Below, one piece after another: positions 1-6,587 of a stretch of DNA of 10,332 bases (position 1 is its first letter; each line of letters starts with the position of its first letter). Source of the DNA: Sphaerochaetaceae bacterium. Lineage in GTDB: Bacteria > Spirochaetota > Spirochaetia > Sphaerochaetales > Sphaerochaetaceae. Position numbers and translations under genes: made by a program. The stretch covers positions 1 through 10,332 of the forward strand of contig JAKSPF010000034.1 in assembly GCA_024405065.1 (NCBI GenBank), read 5' to 3'. The notes beneath the pieces are model-generated. The model saw only the letters and a program-made list of their open reading frames with translations. It made no database searches and was not told where the DNA came from.

Positions 1-1203
1 CTTCCACAAAGTCCGCAGCTTTACAAACAGCTTCTGATGGTGAGCGGTTTTGATAAATACTTCCAGATTGCCCGTTGTTACAGAGATGAGGATGCAAGAG
101 GGGACAGGCAACTGGAATTCACGCAGCTTGACCTTGAAATGAGCTTTGTTCAGAGGGATGATGTTCTTTCTCTTATGGAAAGACTCTTCGGTTATGTCTT
201 CAAAAAAGTTATGAATTATGAGCTTCCGGCTCATTTCAGAAGAATTGATTACTATGATGCAATGAATACTTACGGTTCAGATAAACCGGATTTAAGGTTC
301 GGCTGTGAGATACATGACATAGGAGATCTGGTTGGACAAACGTCATTTGAAGCATACAGAAACATACTTGCCGCCAAAGGTTTTGTAAAGGCAATCTGCG
401 CTCCCAAAACGGAAGGCTTTGAGTTTACCAGAAAATATTTTGATGAAATAAGTGAAACGGCAAAGGTTTACGGTGCTGCGTTTGTTCCGTTTATCAAGGT
501 GGGAGACGGTAATGTGCTTTCAGGTTCTGCAGCAAAGTATTTTACAGGACTTGAATCCCGGCTATGCAGTGAAACAGGAGCAAAAGAAGGAGATGTAATC
601 TTCCTTGTTGCACACGAAAACTGGAAAAAATGCTGTACTTCGGCAGGAGCGGTAAGAAATAAGCTCGGTAAGGATATGGGACTGATAAAGCCAGGCTTTG
701 AGTTCTGCTGGATTGTGGATTTCCCGTTGTTTGAGTATAACGATGAGGAAAATCACTGGGAGGCTGCCCATCACATGTTCAGTATGCCTCAGGCTCAGTA
801 CATTGATACCTTGGAGAAAGATCCGGGTGCTGTGCGCGGGGACCTTTACGATATGGTTGTGAACGGTTATGAATGTGCCTCGGGTTCAATAAGAATACAT
901 GACGTGGAGCTTCAGAAGCGTATATTCAGAATATGCAATTTCAGTGATGAAGAAGCGGAAAAAAAGTTCGGTTTTCTTCTTAATGCATTCAGGTTCGGAC
1001 CGCCGCCTCACGGAGGAATTGCGCCCGGTATTGACCGTATGGTTATGATAATGTGTGAGCAGACATCAATAAAGGAAGTTATTGCCTTCCCTAAAAACAG
1101 CTTTGCTGTCTCTCCTATGGATGATTGTCCTAATGATGTTGATGTCAAACAGCTGGAGGAACTTCACCTCAGCATTGTGAAACCGAAAAAAGCAGATGTG
1201 TGA
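1..1203 (+). CDS. aspS: Aspartyl-tRNA synthetase, C-terminal 400 residues (5' end outside window)
   Basis: Class II aminoacyl-tRNA synthetase that charges tRNA-Asp in the cytoplasm. The frame is open from base 1, reading LPQSPQLYKQLLM in the catalytic core, so the ATG at base 37 is internal and the true start lies upstream. Counting from base 1, motif 2 is FQIARCYRDED with the ATP-binding Arg at residue 28, followed by EFTQLDLEMSF. The bacterial GAD insertion domain follows, from about FVKAICAPK to the HENWKKCC region. Motif 3 is GIAPGIDR with Arg346, then the typical VIAFPKN and a DV-rich C terminus. Bacterial AspS is near 590 residues, so roughly 190 (the anticodon-binding OB fold and linker) are missing. 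The stop overlaps the next gene's start by 8 bases, suggesting translational coupling. Identity is secure. Whether it is discriminating or also charges tRNA-Asn cannot be judged without the N-terminal part. Confidence 0.97.
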   Translation, partial: LPQSPQLYKQLLMVSGFDKYFQIARCYRDEDARGDRQLEFTQLDLEMSFVQRDDVLSLMERLFGYVFKKVMNYELPAHFRRIDYYDAMNTYGSDKPDLRFGCEIHDIGDLVGQTSFEAYRNILAAKGFVKAICAPKTEGFEFTRKYFDEISETAKVYGAAFVPFIKVGDGNVLSGSAAKYFTGLESRLCSETGAKEGDVIFLVAHENWKKCCTSAGAVRNKLGKDMGLIKPGFEFCWIVDFPLFEYNDEENHWEAAHHMFSMPQAQYIDTLEKDPGAVRGDLYDMVVNGYECASGSIRIHDVELQKRIFRICNFSDEEAEKKFGFLLNAFRFGPPPHGGIAPGIDRMVMIMCEQTSIKEVIAFPKNSFAVSPMDDCPNDVDVKQLEELHLSIVKPKKADV

Positions 1204-2902
1204 GCTTGATGCAAATCAGACCGATTTCTCTTTTGATAAACAGCGTGTGAAACGTTTGCGTGAGGTTTGTTCAAAAAAGGGAATAATCGGACAGCCTCGT
1301 GCCCTTGCGGCACTCAAAATGGGAATGAGTGTCAACGCAAAGGGTTATAACGTCTACATCAGCGGAGAAGACGGAACGGGAAGACACAGTGCAATCCGTG
1401 AAATTGCGTCTGCAATGAGGTGTGATTCAGTTACTGCAAACTTTGAAATGTGCCCGGAAGACCCGTGTACGCCTGTTCTGGTGTGTCATAAAGAGTCACG
1501 GAAGATTTGCCCTCCTGTTGTTGAAGAAAACAACCCTACATACGAAAATGTTTTCGGAAAGGCAATCAGGGATACATCCGGCAATGTGACATTCAGTACC
1601 GGTTCTCTTATGAAGGCATGCGGCGGCTTTCTTGTGATGGATGCAGAACAGGTTGTTGAAAACAGGACTCTTTGGGATGCTGTAAGAACATTTGCCCTTA
1701 CTTCACAGTTTTCCGTAAAAGATTCAGACAGGGAAAATGCCGGATTTATCAGACCTGTATTCAGAGATGTTCTTCCGGTGAAGATAATCCTTACCGGAAG
1801 TGATGAACTTTACGACAGGCTGTGCAGCAAAGACGGGTTCTTTCTCAGATGTTTTAAAATCTGTGCGGAGTTTGATTTTTCAATGCCGGCATCAGATGAG
1901 AATATCGGCGGAACAATTGCCTACATTCTGAATGTTGCAGAAGAAAAAAAACTCGGAGAGGTTGATGACGATGCTCTCTGTGAGCTTTTACGTTATTCCT
2001 GTTGGTATGCGGAAATGCGGGATGAGCTTACTACAAAACTTTCTTTTGTCGGTGACCTTCTCTGTGAAGCGGCTTACTATGCGCAAGGTGTAATTGACGG
2101 AGATGCGGTGAAGAAAGCCTTTGAGCAAAGAGATTTTGCAGCAGGAATTACCGGTAGCAGAATATATCAGGAAATCAGAAACGGTGAGATGATAATATCT
2201 CTTGAGGGAACCAAGACGGGAGTTGTGAACGGTCTTGCTGTTATTGACAGAGGTCTGATTTCAATAGGGACTCCCACTGTGATTTCGGTATCTGTTGCAC
2301 CGGGTTCCGAGGGAATAGTCAACATTGAGCATGAAGCAGGTCTTTCCGGAGAAATTCACGACAAGGGTTTTCTCATACTTGAAGGTTATTTGAGGAAACA
2401 GTATGCAAGGACGTTTCCGCTTTCAATTTATGCCGGAATATGTTTTGAACAGAGTTATTCGGAAGTAGACGGTGACAGTGCGTCTTCTTCAGAACTTTTT
2501 GCTCTTCTGTCCGCAATAGGAGAACTTCCCGTGCGGCAGGATATTGCAGTTACCGGTTCGGTGAATCAGTTGGGAGATATTCAGCCGGTAGGCGGTATAA
2601 ATGAAAAGATAACCGGCTTCTTTGATATCTGTACGGCAATGGGACTTACGGGAAAACAGGGAGTGATAATTCCGTCTCAGAACATAAAATCACTCATTCT
2701 GCCGCGCAGAATAGCAGAGGCGGTGGAAAACAGAAAGTTTCACATTTATCCGATATCATCTGTTGATGAAGGGATGGAAATTCTCACTTTGAGAAACGGA
2801 GGACAACGCAATCAGAAAGGTGTTTTCCCTGCCGGTTCAACCAACAGAGTAATAGAAGACAGGCTCCGTCATTTATACGAGCTGTCAAAGCCTTCAGGCT
2901 GA
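1196..2902 (+). CDS. Lon-type serine protease of the LonC/YcbZ-like (AAA_32) kind, with eroded ATPase site
   Basis: A 568-residue cytoplasmic protein. Residues about 20-320 form an AAA-like module with the family opening IGQPRALAAL (31-40) and a P-loop position reading GEDGTGRH (57-64). Later come NPTYENVFG (113-121) and GGFLVMDA (143-150). Residues about 325-540 form the Lon protease domain. DGDSASSSE puts the nucleophile at Ser428 and GGINEK puts the Lys partner at 471; their spacing of 43 equals Ser679-Lys722 in E. coli Lon. The Walker A Lys is Arg63, the following Ser/Thr is His64, and the Walker B Glu is Ala150, so ATP hydrolysis is doubtful. Relatives are often near 800 residues with a long coiled-coil insert between Walker A and the NPTYEN segment; here that insert is missing, as in the shorter E. 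coli YcbZ. The ATG lies inside the aspS end with no clear Shine-Dalgarno sequence, so expression probably relies on coupling. Substrate is unknown. Confidence 0.88.
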   Translation: MCELDANQTDFSFDKQRVKRLREVCSKKGIIGQPRALAALKMGMSVNAKGYNVYISGEDGTGRHSAIREIASAMRCDSVTANFEMCPEDPCTPVLVCHKESRKICPPVVEENNPTYENVFGKAIRDTSGNVTFSTGSLMKACGGFLVMDAEQVVENRTLWDAVRTFALTSQFSVKDSDRENAGFIRPVFRDVLPVKIILTGSDELYDRLCSKDGFFLRCFKICAEFDFSMPASDENIGGTIAYILNVAEEKKLGEVDDDALCELLRYSCWYAEMRDELTTKLSFVGDLLCEAAYYAQGVIDGDAVKKAFEQRDFAAGITGSRIYQEIRNGEMIISLEGTKTGVVNGLAVIDRGLISIGTPTVISVSVAPGSEGIVNIEHEAGLSGEIHDKGFLILEGYLRKQYARTFPLSIYAGICFEQSYSEVDGDSASSSELFALLSAIGELPVRQDIAVTGSVNQLGDIQPVGGINEKITGFFDICTAMGLTGKQGVIIPSQNIKSLILPRRIAEAVENRKFHIYPISSVDEGMEILTLRNGGQRNQKGVFPAGSTNRVIEDRLRHLYELSKPSG

Positions 2903-2904
2903 CA

Positions 2905-2933
2905 TTGATACAACCGGCTGTTTTGTATATAAA
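2905..2933 (+). promoter_or_regulatory. Sigma70-type promoter for lspA, predicted leaderless
   Basis: TTGATA (2905-2910) and TATAAA (2928-2933) each match the consensus at 5 of 6 positions and are separated by 17 bases. The -10 box ends six bases before the lspA ATG at 2940, so the usual start-site distance falls on the A of that ATG. No Shine-Dalgarno sequence is present, which agrees with a leaderless transcript. This is a pattern reading only. Confidence 0.55.
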
Positions 2934-2939
2934 TACTGT

Positions 2940-3497
2940 ATGAGCAGAAAAGACAGATTCAAGCCTCTTATTCTGAGCCTGTTCATTATTCTTGCGGATC
3001 AGATTTCAAAGGCTTTGGTATGCAAATATATTCCCGAGGGTGCAATATACAGGGTAATAGGTGATGACCTGATATGGATATGTCACGCTAAAAATACGGG
3101 AATAGCGTTCGGAATGGGTGCTGCAGGTTCGGATTTTGTCAGAGTGCTTATGTTCATTCTGTTTCCTGCTGCCGTTATTCTGTACCTCACATATCTTGCT
3201 GTTACCGGAAAAAAAGATCTCACAGAACTTCAGCGCTGGTGTGCGGCGGGAATAATCGGCGGTTCCATAGGGAATCTCATTGACAGAATTTTCAGATACA
3301 AAAGCGGCGGAGTTGTTGATTTCATAAGTGTAAAATTTTTCGGTATATTGGGAATTGACAGATGGCCTACGTTCAACATAGGTGACAGTTTCGTTGTGGT
3401 ATTTGTTTTTATTTTTGCGGGTTCGGTTATGCTTTCCGAAAAGAAAAAAGATAAAAAGACGGATGTTAAGGTCCGCTCTTTTCAGCGTGGAAAATAA
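2940..3497 (+). CDS. lspA: Prolipoprotein signal peptidase (signal peptidase II)
   Basis: Inner-membrane aspartyl protease that cleaves the signal peptide of diacylglyceryl-prolipoproteins just before the lipidated Cys. The 185-residue protein has the four-helix layout of the family (about 9-29, 66-88, 100-117 and 149-166). Family motifs are DQISK (Asp20), NTGIAFG (from Asn52), GNLIDR (Asp115), VVDFI (Asp127, catalytic) and FNIGDS (Asp149, second catalytic Asp). About 20 residues separate the last two motifs, a longer loop than in short LspA proteins. FNIGDS has Gly where Ala is usual. The basic tail KKKDKK is probably cytoplasmic. The ATG has no Shine-Dalgarno sequence, but a good promoter ends six bases before it. 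The gene follows the Lon-like gene by 37 bases and precedes the propeller gene by 2. A likely client lipoprotein is encoded at the right edge of the window. Confidence 0.95.
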   Translation: MSRKDRFKPLILSLFIILADQISKALVCKYIPEGAIYRVIGDDLIWICHAKNTGIAFGMGAAGSDFVRVLMFILFPAAVILYLTYLAVTGKKDLTELQRWCAAGIIGGSIGNLIDRIFRYKSGGVVDFISVKFFGILGIDRWPTFNIGDSFVVVFVFIFAGSVMLSEKKKDKKTDVKVRSFQRGK

Positions 3498-3499
3498 TC

Positions 3500-4573
3500 A
3501 TGCCCGAATCATCAGAATTTGATATAAGCAAACAGTGTTGTTGGTTTCCTTTCAGTGATGAGCCGATTCTGAAAGGCTCTGCCTATATGACACGGATTTC
3601 GGAACCGTGTGTTGTTTTTCCCCAACGGGCCTGTGACGGAAAATGGCATCTTTTTTTCCATTCGTGGATAGGCATACACCATTTCATTTCAGATTCGGGA
3701 ATTGCGTGGGAACCTTATAAAATGATCGTTTACGGGGGAAAATCTCCGTTCATATATCAGGATAGAGAAAATTACTCCCTTCTTTATGTGAAAGAAAAAA
3801 AGAAGAACAAAGACAGTTTTACGGTTGAGGCTGTTGTTTCAACGGATTTGCGAACGTGGAGCAAGCCGAAAACACTGCTGTTTGCAGAAGATGTTCCGTT
3901 TGCATCCGATTACTGCAACCGACATTGTATTTCACATCCTCAACTTGTGAAAATGAACGGTTTTTTCAGGCTTTACTTCGGGGCATCGGAATTCAGTATT
4001 CCGGGTACATCAATAAAAGTTCCGCGCTATCTGGCTTGTGCGGATTCACTTGAGCCTTACGATTCTTTCAGAATAAACGAAAAGAATCCCGTATTTGATG
4101 CGAAGCCGGATTCCGTATGGGAAAATATGGCTGCAGGAAATGTGAGTTTTGCGCTTTCAAACAATAGAATTTACGCTTTCCAATGTGCTCTTTACTGGAA
4201 CGCGGCTAAGAAAAATTACGGTTCTGCGCTGCTCATGAAGAGTTCGGCGGACGGTATTTTGTTTAATGATGTAACTGAACCTTTACTTACACCTGCGGAA
4301 AAAGGATGGGCAAGCGGCATGATTTCTTCCTGTTTTGTTGCTTACAAACCTGACGAAAAAAGTTGGTATTGCTATTTTTCCGCCGTTTCTTCGGAACGTA
4401 CACGCCCGGATCGTGAATCAATAGGTCTGCTGTTCGGCAGTGACTGTTCCTCAGAGAAATTCACCCAACTTGCCGAGCAGTCCGTGTCTGATGTTCGGAA
4501 CATCAATGAACCCGGTATGAGTGCCTTTGACAAACGTTGCGATTATCCGCATTACGTTTTCCCATCTGTCTGA
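3500..4573 (+). CDS. Five-bladed beta-propeller protein, GH43/GH32/GH130-like fold, activity uncertain
   Basis: A 357-residue protein without a signal peptide. Five repeats of the pattern 'opening strand, aromatic strand, S-D-DG-x-W turn' can be read at about residues 35-73, 83-128, 143-197, 213-263 and 272-320. Examples are KWHLFFHSW with ISDSGIAWEP, and VSTDLRTWSKP. This is typical of five-bladed propeller glycosidases and phosphorylases. The usual DP at the start of blades reads EP (Glu35) in blade 1 and HP (His147) in blade 3, so I cannot assign the acidic catalytic residues. It may be an unusual enzyme or a carbohydrate-binding relative. It starts 2 bases after lspA with only a weak GGA upstream, so coupling is likely. 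Residues after about 317 lie in the 123-base antisense overlap with the converging hydrolase gene and look like a non-conserved tail. Substrate is unknown. Confidence 0.65.
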   Translation: MPESSEFDISKQCCWFPFSDEPILKGSAYMTRISEPCVVFPQRACDGKWHLFFHSWIGIHHFISDSGIAWEPYKMIVYGGKSPFIYQDRENYSLLYVKEKKKNKDSFTVEAVVSTDLRTWSKPKTLLFAEDVPFASDYCNRHCISHPQLVKMNGFFRLYFGASEFSIPGTSIKVPRYLACADSLEPYDSFRINEKNPVFDAKPDSVWENMAAGNVSFALSNNRIYAFQCALYWNAAKKNYGSALLMKSSADGILFNDVTEPLLTPAEKGWASGMISSCFVAYKPDEKSWYCYFSAVSSERTRPDRESIGLLFGSDCSSEKFTQLAEQSVSDVRNINEPGMSAFDKRCDYPHYVFPSV

Positions 4574-5479
4574 ATCGGGATAGTTTATTTCTGCGTGAAA
4601 TGCGCCTCTCAAAGTGAAGAGTTTTGAAACCGTATCTGCTGACTTCAATGCTTCGTTGAAAAGCACTGCATCATCAGACAGAGGATTGTATTCGGATGAG
4701 AATATGATTGTCGGAGCAAGTCTTGAATGATCTTTTGCAAGCAAAGGTGAAAACAGGGGATCAAGGATATCCTTAGGTTCTCTTTGGTAGCTCTTTATGA
4801 AGAAATTCAGCTCTGCTGCAGACAAAGTTGGGCTGTCCTTGTATTTTTCTATGCTTCCCGTTCTGAGTCTGCAGTCGGTAAGAGGGTCGTAAAGAATCAT
4901 TCCTGCGGGTTTAGGTCCTTTTGTGTCTCTTGCGATTCTTGCAACCGCTATGGCAAGGTTTGCTCCTGCTCCTATGCCCATCAGATAAACTTTTGACGGG
5001 TCAAGTTTCCAGTATTTTGTTCCGGTCTGTGCCCAGAGATATGCACTGTAACAATCTTCAACCGGAACGGGGAATCTGAACAGCGGAGCAAGTCTGTAAT
5101 CAACGGCAAGAACTGCCGATGATGTCTGATTGCACAGATTTGAACAGAAAGCAGAGTACTTGTCAACATTTCCCAGAACCCATCCGCCGTCGTGAAAATA
5201 CACAATCAGAGAATTGGTACTGTTGCTCATACCGTCTTTCTGTTTGAACAGATAACCCGCAACGGAGGCATTGTCTGCAACAGGTATTAGGAAAGCGTCA
5301 ACACTGACGGTTTTTTCCACGGGTCTGTAGAGATTTTTGAAATATCTTTTTTTTCTCAACTCTGAACGGTTGTATGCGTCAATCTCCGATTGTTTTGCAA
5401 GAGAAACATCTGCAAAATCAAGTTTGTTGCGCAGATTGATTATACGTATCGCCGCAGATGATAAATTGTACTGACTCAC
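4451..5479 (-). CDS. Alpha/beta hydrolase of the HSL/acetyl-esterase family, probably catalytically inactive
   Basis: A 342-residue protein from the GTG at 5479 (354 from an in-frame TTG at 5515). Fold landmarks of the hormone-sensitive-lipase family are present: HDGGW at the oxyanion loop (96-100, usually HGGG), AVDYRLAP, FPVPVEDCYSAYLW, and a C-terminal GAFH with the catalytic His at 295. The nucleophile elbow reads GIGAGANLA (168-176) instead of GDSAGGNLA, so Gly170 replaces the Ser. EYNPLSD has Asn265 where EYDPLRD carries the catalytic Asp. Two of three triad residues are therefore gone while the frame stays open, which points to a pseudoenzyme rather than a decaying gene. No signal peptide is seen. 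GTG is preferred as the start because a promoter-like -10 box lies six bases upstream; neither start has a Shine-Dalgarno sequence. The last 40 residues overlap the propeller gene on the other strand. Confidence 0.82.
   Translation of the reverse strand: MSQYNLSSAAIRIINLRNKLDFADVSLAKQSEIDAYNRSELRKKRYFKNLYRPVEKTVSVDAFLIPVADNASVAGYLFKQKDGMSNSTNSLIVYFHDGGWVLGNVDKYSAFCSNLCNQTSSAVLAVDYRLAPLFRFPVPVEDCYSAYLWAQTGTKYWKLDPSKVYLMGIGAGANLAIAVARIARDTKGPKPAGMILYDPLTDCRLRTGSIEKYKDSPTLSAAELNFFIKSYQREPKDILDPLFSPLLAKDHSRLAPTIIFSSEYNPLSDDAVLFNEALKSADTVSKLFTLRGAFHAEINYPDSDRWENVMRIIATFVKGTHTGFIDVPNIRHGLLGKLGEFL
4489..4505. other. Perfect hairpin inside the convergent gene overlap
   Basis: TGATGTT-CGG-AACATCA forms a perfect 7-bp stem with a 3-base loop. 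It lies within the shared 3' ends of the propeller gene (+) and the hydrolase gene (-). There is no U-rich run on either side, so it is not a standard intrinsic terminator. It could pause or protect transcripts from both sides, or it may be chance. Confidence 0.35.
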
Positions 5480-5495
5480 TTTGTTATGATATAAT
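5466..5495 (+). promoter_or_regulatory. Promoter for galE
   Basis: A perfect TATAAT at 5490-5495 is preceded at 18 bases by a weak -35 candidate, TTGTAC (5466-5471). The predicted start near 5502 leaves a leader of about 40 bases carrying a palindrome and a strong ribosome binding site. Confidence 0.5.
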
Positions 5496-5515
5496 AAACC
5501 GTAATGCCTTGACAA
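5486..5515 (-). promoter_or_regulatory. Promoter for the alpha/beta hydrolase gene, predicted leaderless
   Basis: On the minus strand TTGTCA (5515-5510) and TATCAT (5491-5486, 5 of 6 matches) are separated by 18 bases. The -10 box ends six bases before the GTG at 5479, placing the expected start site on the start codon. The -10 box overlaps the galE -10 box on the other strand. Confidence 0.45.
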
Positions 5516-5521
5516 CTTGTC
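5511..5521. repeat. Perfect 5+1+5 palindrome in the divergent intergenic region
   Basis: GACAA-C-TTGTC. It overlaps the -35 box of the hydrolase promoter and lies in the predicted galE leader, so a bound protein could affect both genes. No regulator is identified for it, and a palindrome this short can arise by chance. Confidence 0.35.
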
Positions 5522-5529
5522 GGCGTTAT

Positions 5530-5536
5530 GGAGGGA
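5530..5536 (+). promoter_or_regulatory. Strong ribosome binding site of galE
   Basis: GGAGGGA lies five bases before the ATG at 5542 and fixes that start. It contrasts with the divergent hydrolase gene, which has none. Confidence 0.8.
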
Positions 5537-5541
5537 AGTAA

Positions 5542-6555
5542 ATGGTTCTTGTTACCGGAGGTGCCGGATTCATAGGATCTCATACGTGTGTTCAGCTTTT
5601 GGAAAAGGGTTACGGTGTTGTTGTTGTAGACAGTCTTGTCAACAGTCACGGCGAATCACTTGAACGGGTGATGCGTATCGCCGGAAAAAAGCTCTGTTTT
5701 GTTGAAGCGGATGTGCGTGACAGAGCTGTTCTCCGAGACATATTTGCCAAGTACGAAATTGACAGTGTGATTCACTTTGCAGGTCTGAAAGCTGTAGGGG
5801 AAAGTGTGGCAAAACCTTTGGAATATTATTCCTGCAATATTGATTCCACACTTGTCCTTCTTGAGGAGATGAACGCTGCCGGTGTGAAGAATTTTGTTTT
5901 TTCTTCAAGTGCAACGGTTTATTCTGCCGGTAATGAAATGCCGTTGAAAGAAAATTCATCCACGGGAAATTGTACCAATCCGTATGGCTGGACAAAGTTC
6001 ATGCAGGAGCAGATGCTTAAGTCTCTCTGTACTGCCGATTCTGAAATGTCGGTAGTTCTTTTACGTTATTTCAATCCTGTCGGTGCGCATCAGAGCGGTC
6101 TTATAGGTGAAGACCCTCAGGGTGTTCCCAACAATCTCTTGCCTTACGTGTCTCAGGTTGCGGTGGGCAGATTGAAGTGCCTGACTGTTCACGGTGATGA
6201 TTATGATACTCCGGACGGAACCGGAGTACGTGACTATATACACGTTGTTGACCTTGCAAGGGCGCATATATGCGCTTTGGACTATGTTTCTTCCCACAAG
6301 GGCTGTGAGATTTTCAACGTAGGTACAGGTCACGGGTCAAGTGTGCTTGATGTTGTACATTCGTTTGAAAAGGTGAGCGGCAGAAAGATTCCGTACAAAA
6401 TCGGACCGAGACGAGCCGGTGACCTTGCAACTGTTTACAGTGATGTTTCAAAGGCAAAGTCGGTTCTCGGCTTTGAAACGGAATATGATTTGGAAAAAAT
6501 GTGTGCTGATGCATGGCATTGGCAGACCTTGAATCCGGCAGGTTACGTCGGCTGA
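5542..6555 (+). CDS. galE: UDP-glucose 4-epimerase
   Basis: NAD-dependent short-chain dehydrogenase-type epimerase that interconverts UDP-glucose and UDP-galactose in the cytoplasm, feeding galactose use and surface polysaccharide synthesis. The 337-residue length is normal. Visible are the Rossmann motif GGAGFIGS (6-13), the SSSATVY segment with Ser123, the catalytic pair in YGWTK (Tyr148, Lys152), LRYFNPVGAH (164-173), DGTGVRDYIHV (215-225) and the C-terminal WHWQTLNPAGY. The residue matching E. coli Tyr299 is Val298, a smaller side chain. In characterised epimerases a small residue there goes with acceptance of UDP-GlcNAc/UDP-GalNAc, so dual activity is possible. The start is set by a strong ribosome binding site. 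It appears to lead a + strand transcription unit with the kinase-like and antiporter genes and is divergent from the pseudo-hydrolase. Confidence 0.95.
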   Translation: MVLVTGGAGFIGSHTCVQLLEKGYGVVVVDSLVNSHGESLERVMRIAGKKLCFVEADVRDRAVLRDIFAKYEIDSVIHFAGLKAVGESVAKPLEYYSCNIDSTLVLLEEMNAAGVKNFVFSSSATVYSAGNEMPLKENSSTGNCTNPYGWTKFMQEQMLKSLCTADSEMSVVLLRYFNPVGAHQSGLIGEDPQGVPNNLLPYVSQVAVGRLKCLTVHGDDYDTPDGTGVRDYIHVVDLARAHICALDYVSSHKGCEIFNVGTGHGSSVLDVVHSFEKVSGRKIPYKIGPRRAGDLATVYSDVSKAKSVLGFETEYDLEKMCADAWHWQTLNPAGYVG

Positions 6556-6575
6556 CAGGCGGATATGTATTATAC

Positions 6576-6580
6576 GGGAG
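6576..6580 (+). promoter_or_regulatory. Ribosome binding site deciding the kinase-like start
   Basis: GGGAG seven bases before the ATG at 6588. It supports this start over the in-frame ATG inside galE at 6513. Confidence 0.65.
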
Positions 6581-6587
6581 TGTAGAA

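Noticed and set aside
2889..2900. AGCCT-TC-AGGCT repeat at the end of the Lon-like gene as a terminator
   Set aside because: The stem is short with a two-base loop and no U run follows; it is more likely chance.
5526..5531. galE promoter using the perfect TTGACA at 5509-5514
   Set aside because: No acceptable -10 box lies 16-18 bases downstream; the only TATAAT is upstream of it.
6513..6587. In-frame ATG inside galE that would extend the kinase-like protein by 25 residues
   Set aside because: The extra residues do not resemble the family N terminus, and GGGAG lies at the right distance before the ATG at 6588.
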